From Chromatiales bacterium (GTDB lineage: Bacteria; Pseudomonadota; Gammaproteobacteria; UBA6429; Thiohalophilaceae): DNA of 6,192 nucleotides. Numbering within the stretch: the first letter of the stretch is position 1; every line of letters begins with the position of its first letter. Where the stretch lies: positions 1 through 6,192 of the forward strand of contig JALXDW010000006.1 in NCBI GenBank assembly GCA_027070385.1. The letters are read 5' to 3'. The position numbers and the translations under genes were made by a program. The notes below the pieces were generated by a model. It searched no databases and had not been told where the DNA came from. It saw nothing but the letters and a program-made list of their open reading frames with translations. Below are positions 4,853 through 6,192 of this stretch, in pieces.

Positions 4853-5356
4853 TTACTGGTTGAATTCCGGCATAAACGGTATGTCTGTTGACCCGAAATC
4901 AACACCAAGTTGGCTGAGTAAGGTTGTTAATTGTCCTCGATGATGTGTTTGATGATGAAAGATATGCTGAGCCAAGGCCCAGTATGGTACAGATCTTTGT
5001 TTACCATCTACATTGCTTGTATAAGTGTGAATTTGATTTAGTTTGCACTCATTAAGAGATTGAACCCAGCTATCTATCTCTTTATCAACGATAAATCTTT
5101 CCTTTTTTAAATCTTGCCAATCGGGGTACAGTATTTTGTTGATATCTCTAAGAGTATAGGCACTATCACATAGGCGCTCTAACCATGCTTTGTCACCATA
5201 CAGTATATGATCCAGCGTTTTATGAATTGAACCAAAAAAAGCCCCCATGTCTTTCTTGCGCACGTCGTCACCTAATGAATCACATATTGTGAAGATATTT
5301 TTATTCATCCACGCATTGTATCGGGCCAACATTTCAAATTGTTTGATGCTACTCAT
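4853..5356 (-). CDS. DinB family (DinB/YfiT four-helix) metal-dependent protein
   Basis: A 167-residue protein of the DinB family of Bacillus damage-inducible type, unrelated to DNA polymerase IV. The fold is a four-helix bundle with a metal site of three histidines. His50 lies in SIHKTLDHILYGDKAWLERL (residues 43-62), and the pair His135 and His139 lies in the signature HIFHHQTHHRGQLTTLLSQLG (131-151). All three are present, and the length is normal. The N-terminal FEMLARYNAWMNKNIF (7-22) is the family's first helix. Relatives include mycothiol- and bacillithiol-dependent enzymes and maleylpyruvate isomerase-like proteins; gammaproteobacteria use glutathione, so the thiol here would be different or absent. 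No specific activity can be claimed. It is in the same direction as the MerR operon but 139 bases upstream of it, with the operon's own promoter between, so it is probably a separate unit. Confidence 0.9.
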   Translation of the reverse strand: MSSIKQFEMLARYNAWMNKNIFTICDSLGDDVRKKDMGAFFGSIHKTLDHILYGDKAWLERLCDSAYTLRDINKILYPDWQDLKKERFIVDKEIDSWVQSLNECKLNQIHTYTSNVDGKQRSVPYWALAQHIFHHQTHHRGQLTTLLSQLGVDFGSTDIPFMPEFNQ

Positions 5357-5708
5357 TTTAGAACCTGTTTTGTTTATAAGTTTTATCTATGTTAAGGATA
5401 CAATATTTTTAGTAATGAATATATTTTATAGCTTGTGTTGTGGTATTGGCGAATACAGTCGTGAAGTATATATACCAAAAAATAATATTGTAAACAGCCA
5501 ACCTACAGGGTGTATCTAAATCAAATTATAAAATGGTGCGTGCTGGAGTAAAAACATAACCCAAAATATTGTTGCTATCATTCCCATGAAATGGGCATGA
5601 GGCTTTTGGATGTTTGTTAATCCCAACTCCATGGCAACAATGACGATACAGTAGAAAAAACAAGCCGTGCAAAAACACGCAGGTTTGCGGAATCCCTATT
5701 AATTTTTT
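5357..5708. other. Gene-poor 352-bp intergenic stretch
   Basis: The stretch lies between the DinB start and the psiE stop. It is A/T-rich and holds no RNA gene, repeat or insertion sequence that I can see. The DinB promoter should lie at its left end: minus-strand TTGTAT (5393-5388 region) and TATAAA with about 19 bases between are a weak candidate. The right part holds the doubtful hydrophobic reading frame listed separately. No strong psiE terminator is visible; the hairpin at 5666-5679 has only a 4-bp Watson-Crick stem. Confidence 0.6.
5516..5695 (-). pseudogene. Doubtful hydrophobic reading frame, possible gene remnant
   Basis: A minus-strand frame stays open for 59 sense codons from just after a TAG at 5698-5696 to a TAG at 5518-5516, but its first ATG is at 5632, leaving a 38-residue product (MELGLTNIQKPHAHF, then a hydrophobic MIATIFWVMFLL). 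The open part before that ATG is also hydrophobic and cysteine-rich (ACFCTACFFYCIVIVA). Together it looks like two membrane helices joined by a short polar loop, so this could be the degraded tail of a small membrane protein. No ribosome binding site precedes the ATG. I recognise no family, and chance A/T-rich hydrophobic sequence is an equally good explanation. Confidence 0.15.
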
Positions 5709-6104
5709 TTAGTTATCATCTTTATTATAAGGGAACTTAGTATGGCCGAATCGGATTGCGAGAATTGATATAGCAAGAACAAATACTACACCAGCAAGGC
5801 CAAGAACTCTTAATGTTTCCAAATTTTTCATATCAAGAATCATATATCGTGCCACTGCTACTATTGCAATGTAAAGTGGCATTCGAACAGGTAACTTCCC
5901 GGATTTAAGATATATTCCAACCATTGCCAATACTTCAAGGTATAAAAAAAGCAATAAAAGGTCAGCTAATGTTACATTCAGTGCTTTAAACATTGATACA
6001 ATTTCAAAGACCATCGCTATAACTGTCGAAATAGCAATAATAAATAAACCTATATCTTCAATTATTACTAGAGCTTTATATCCAGAATCTCTCAACCCAC
6101 TCAT
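5709..6104 (-). CDS. psiE: PsiE family (phosphate-starvation-inducible) membrane protein
   Basis: A 131-residue inner-membrane protein with four hydrophobic segments at about residues 13-37, 47-66, 76-91 and 99-118, near the length of E. coli PsiE. The family core DLLLLFLYLEVLAMVGIYLKSGKLPVRMPLYIAIVAVARYMILD runs from 48 to 91. Its key features are Glu57 in the second helix, the positively charged loop LKSGKLPVR and Arg86 followed by the acidic DMKN. The biochemical function of PsiE is unknown; in E. coli its expression responds to phosphate limitation and cAMP-CRP. No Pho box is visible upstream here, so the phosphate link should not be assumed. AGGAA at 6114-6118 lies 9 bases before the ATG and fixes the start. 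The gene is followed by the gene-poor stretch and preceded by a G+C-richer stem-loop, so it appears to be transcribed alone. Confidence 0.88.
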   Translation of the reverse strand: MSGLRDSGYKALVIIEDIGLFIIAISTVIAMVFEIVSMFKALNVTLADLLLLFLYLEVLAMVGIYLKSGKLPVRMPLYIAIVAVARYMILDMKNLETLRVLGLAGVVFVLAISILAIRFGHTKFPYNKDDN

Positions 6105-6139
6105 CGAAATACATTCCTGTTCTTGTACAGCTATAGGAA

Positions 6140-6174
6140 GCCCTGAAAAAGGCCACCCCTGGCTTTCTCAGGGC
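6140..6174. repeat. Long imperfect stem-loop at the right edge
   Basis: GCCCTGA at 6140-6146 pairs with TCAGGGC at 6168-6174. After one mismatch the stem continues with AAAG paired to CTTT and then GCC paired to GGC with a single bulged G, around a short C-rich loop (ACCCCT). No T-run follows on either strand, so it is a poor intrinsic terminator. Together with the G+C-rich bases to 6192 it differs in composition from the rest of the window. It may be one copy of a dispersed palindromic repeat or the folded end of a transcript from outside the window. Confidence 0.45.
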
Positions 6175-6192
6175 ACGCTGCGCCGCAAACGC

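Noticed and set aside
4853..5356. DNA polymerase IV (also called DinB)
   Set aside because: The protein is only 167 residues with the three-histidine DinB/YfiT bundle motif; it has no Y-family polymerase features.
5247..5519. Plus-strand reading frame starting antisense to the DinB gene
   Set aside because: Its first part is opposite a well-supported gene and the rest is A/T-rich sequence without a ribosome binding site or family features.
5666..5679. Hairpin downstream of psiE followed by T-rich sequence on the minus strand
   Set aside because: The stem is only 4 Watson-Crick pairs plus a possible G-T pair and the T-run is six bases away, too weak to call an intrinsic terminator.
6117..6130. 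CTGT...ACAG dyad resembling a LexA (SOS) box upstream of psiE
   Set aside because: The two halves are only 6 bases apart; a LexA box needs 8 between CTGT and ACAG, and the middle is not the usual alternating A/T.
6105..6192. Pho box for PhoB control of psiE
   Set aside because: No pair of CTGTCAT-like direct repeats is present in the visible upstream region; one could lie beyond the edge.

Overview
The window looks like chromosomal accessory sequence from an AT-rich (about 40% G+C by eye) gammaproteobacterium. This is inferred from the gene families present: a DUF4156-type envelope protein, a PsiE family protein, an HTTM/DCC cluster, a TusA-like protein and a MerR regulator. Species cannot be read from the sequence. 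There is no rRNA, tRNA, CRISPR array, transposase or phage gene. Coding density is high, and nearly everything except one gene lies on the minus strand.

Left part (1-2049). The 5' end of a small secreted protein runs off the left edge on the minus strand. Next to it, divergently, is a TauE/SafE family anion exporter, the only plus-strand gene. Its 3' end meets, 5 bases away, a small DUF4156-like envelope protein on the minus strand. A class I SAM-dependent methyltransferase follows, with a likely intrinsic terminator hairpin between it and the DUF4156-like gene.

Centre (2142-4713). Two compact minus-strand clusters follow each other in transcription order. The upstream one (4713 to 3785) encodes a cysteine-free ferredoxin-like-fold small protein, a TusA-like protein with an altered active site, and a MerR family regulator with an unusual five-cysteine metal or redox site. 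It is preceded by a TTGACA promoter next to a 20-bp inverted repeat, the geometry expected of a MerR-type autoregulated operon. The second cluster (3699 to 2142) encodes a soluble protein of unknown function, an HTTM-type membrane protein and a DCC (DUF393) thiol-disulfide protein. The first two overlap by ATGA and the third starts 11 bases after the second stops.

Right part (4853-6192). A DinB/YfiT-fold metal enzyme lies upstream of the MerR operon, then a gene-poor stretch of about 350 bp with only a doubtful hydrophobic reading frame. A psiE family membrane protein follows, and at the right edge there is a G+C-richer segment with a long imperfect stem-loop.

The recurring theme is sulfur and thiol chemistry: a sulfur-anion exporter family, a TusA-like carrier, a CxxC DCC protein, a cysteine-rich sensor and a DinB fold shared with thiol transferases. 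The most interesting candidate for an undescribed system is the three-gene MerR operon with its own operator. Any claim about its signal (sulfane sulfur, metal or redox) is inference.
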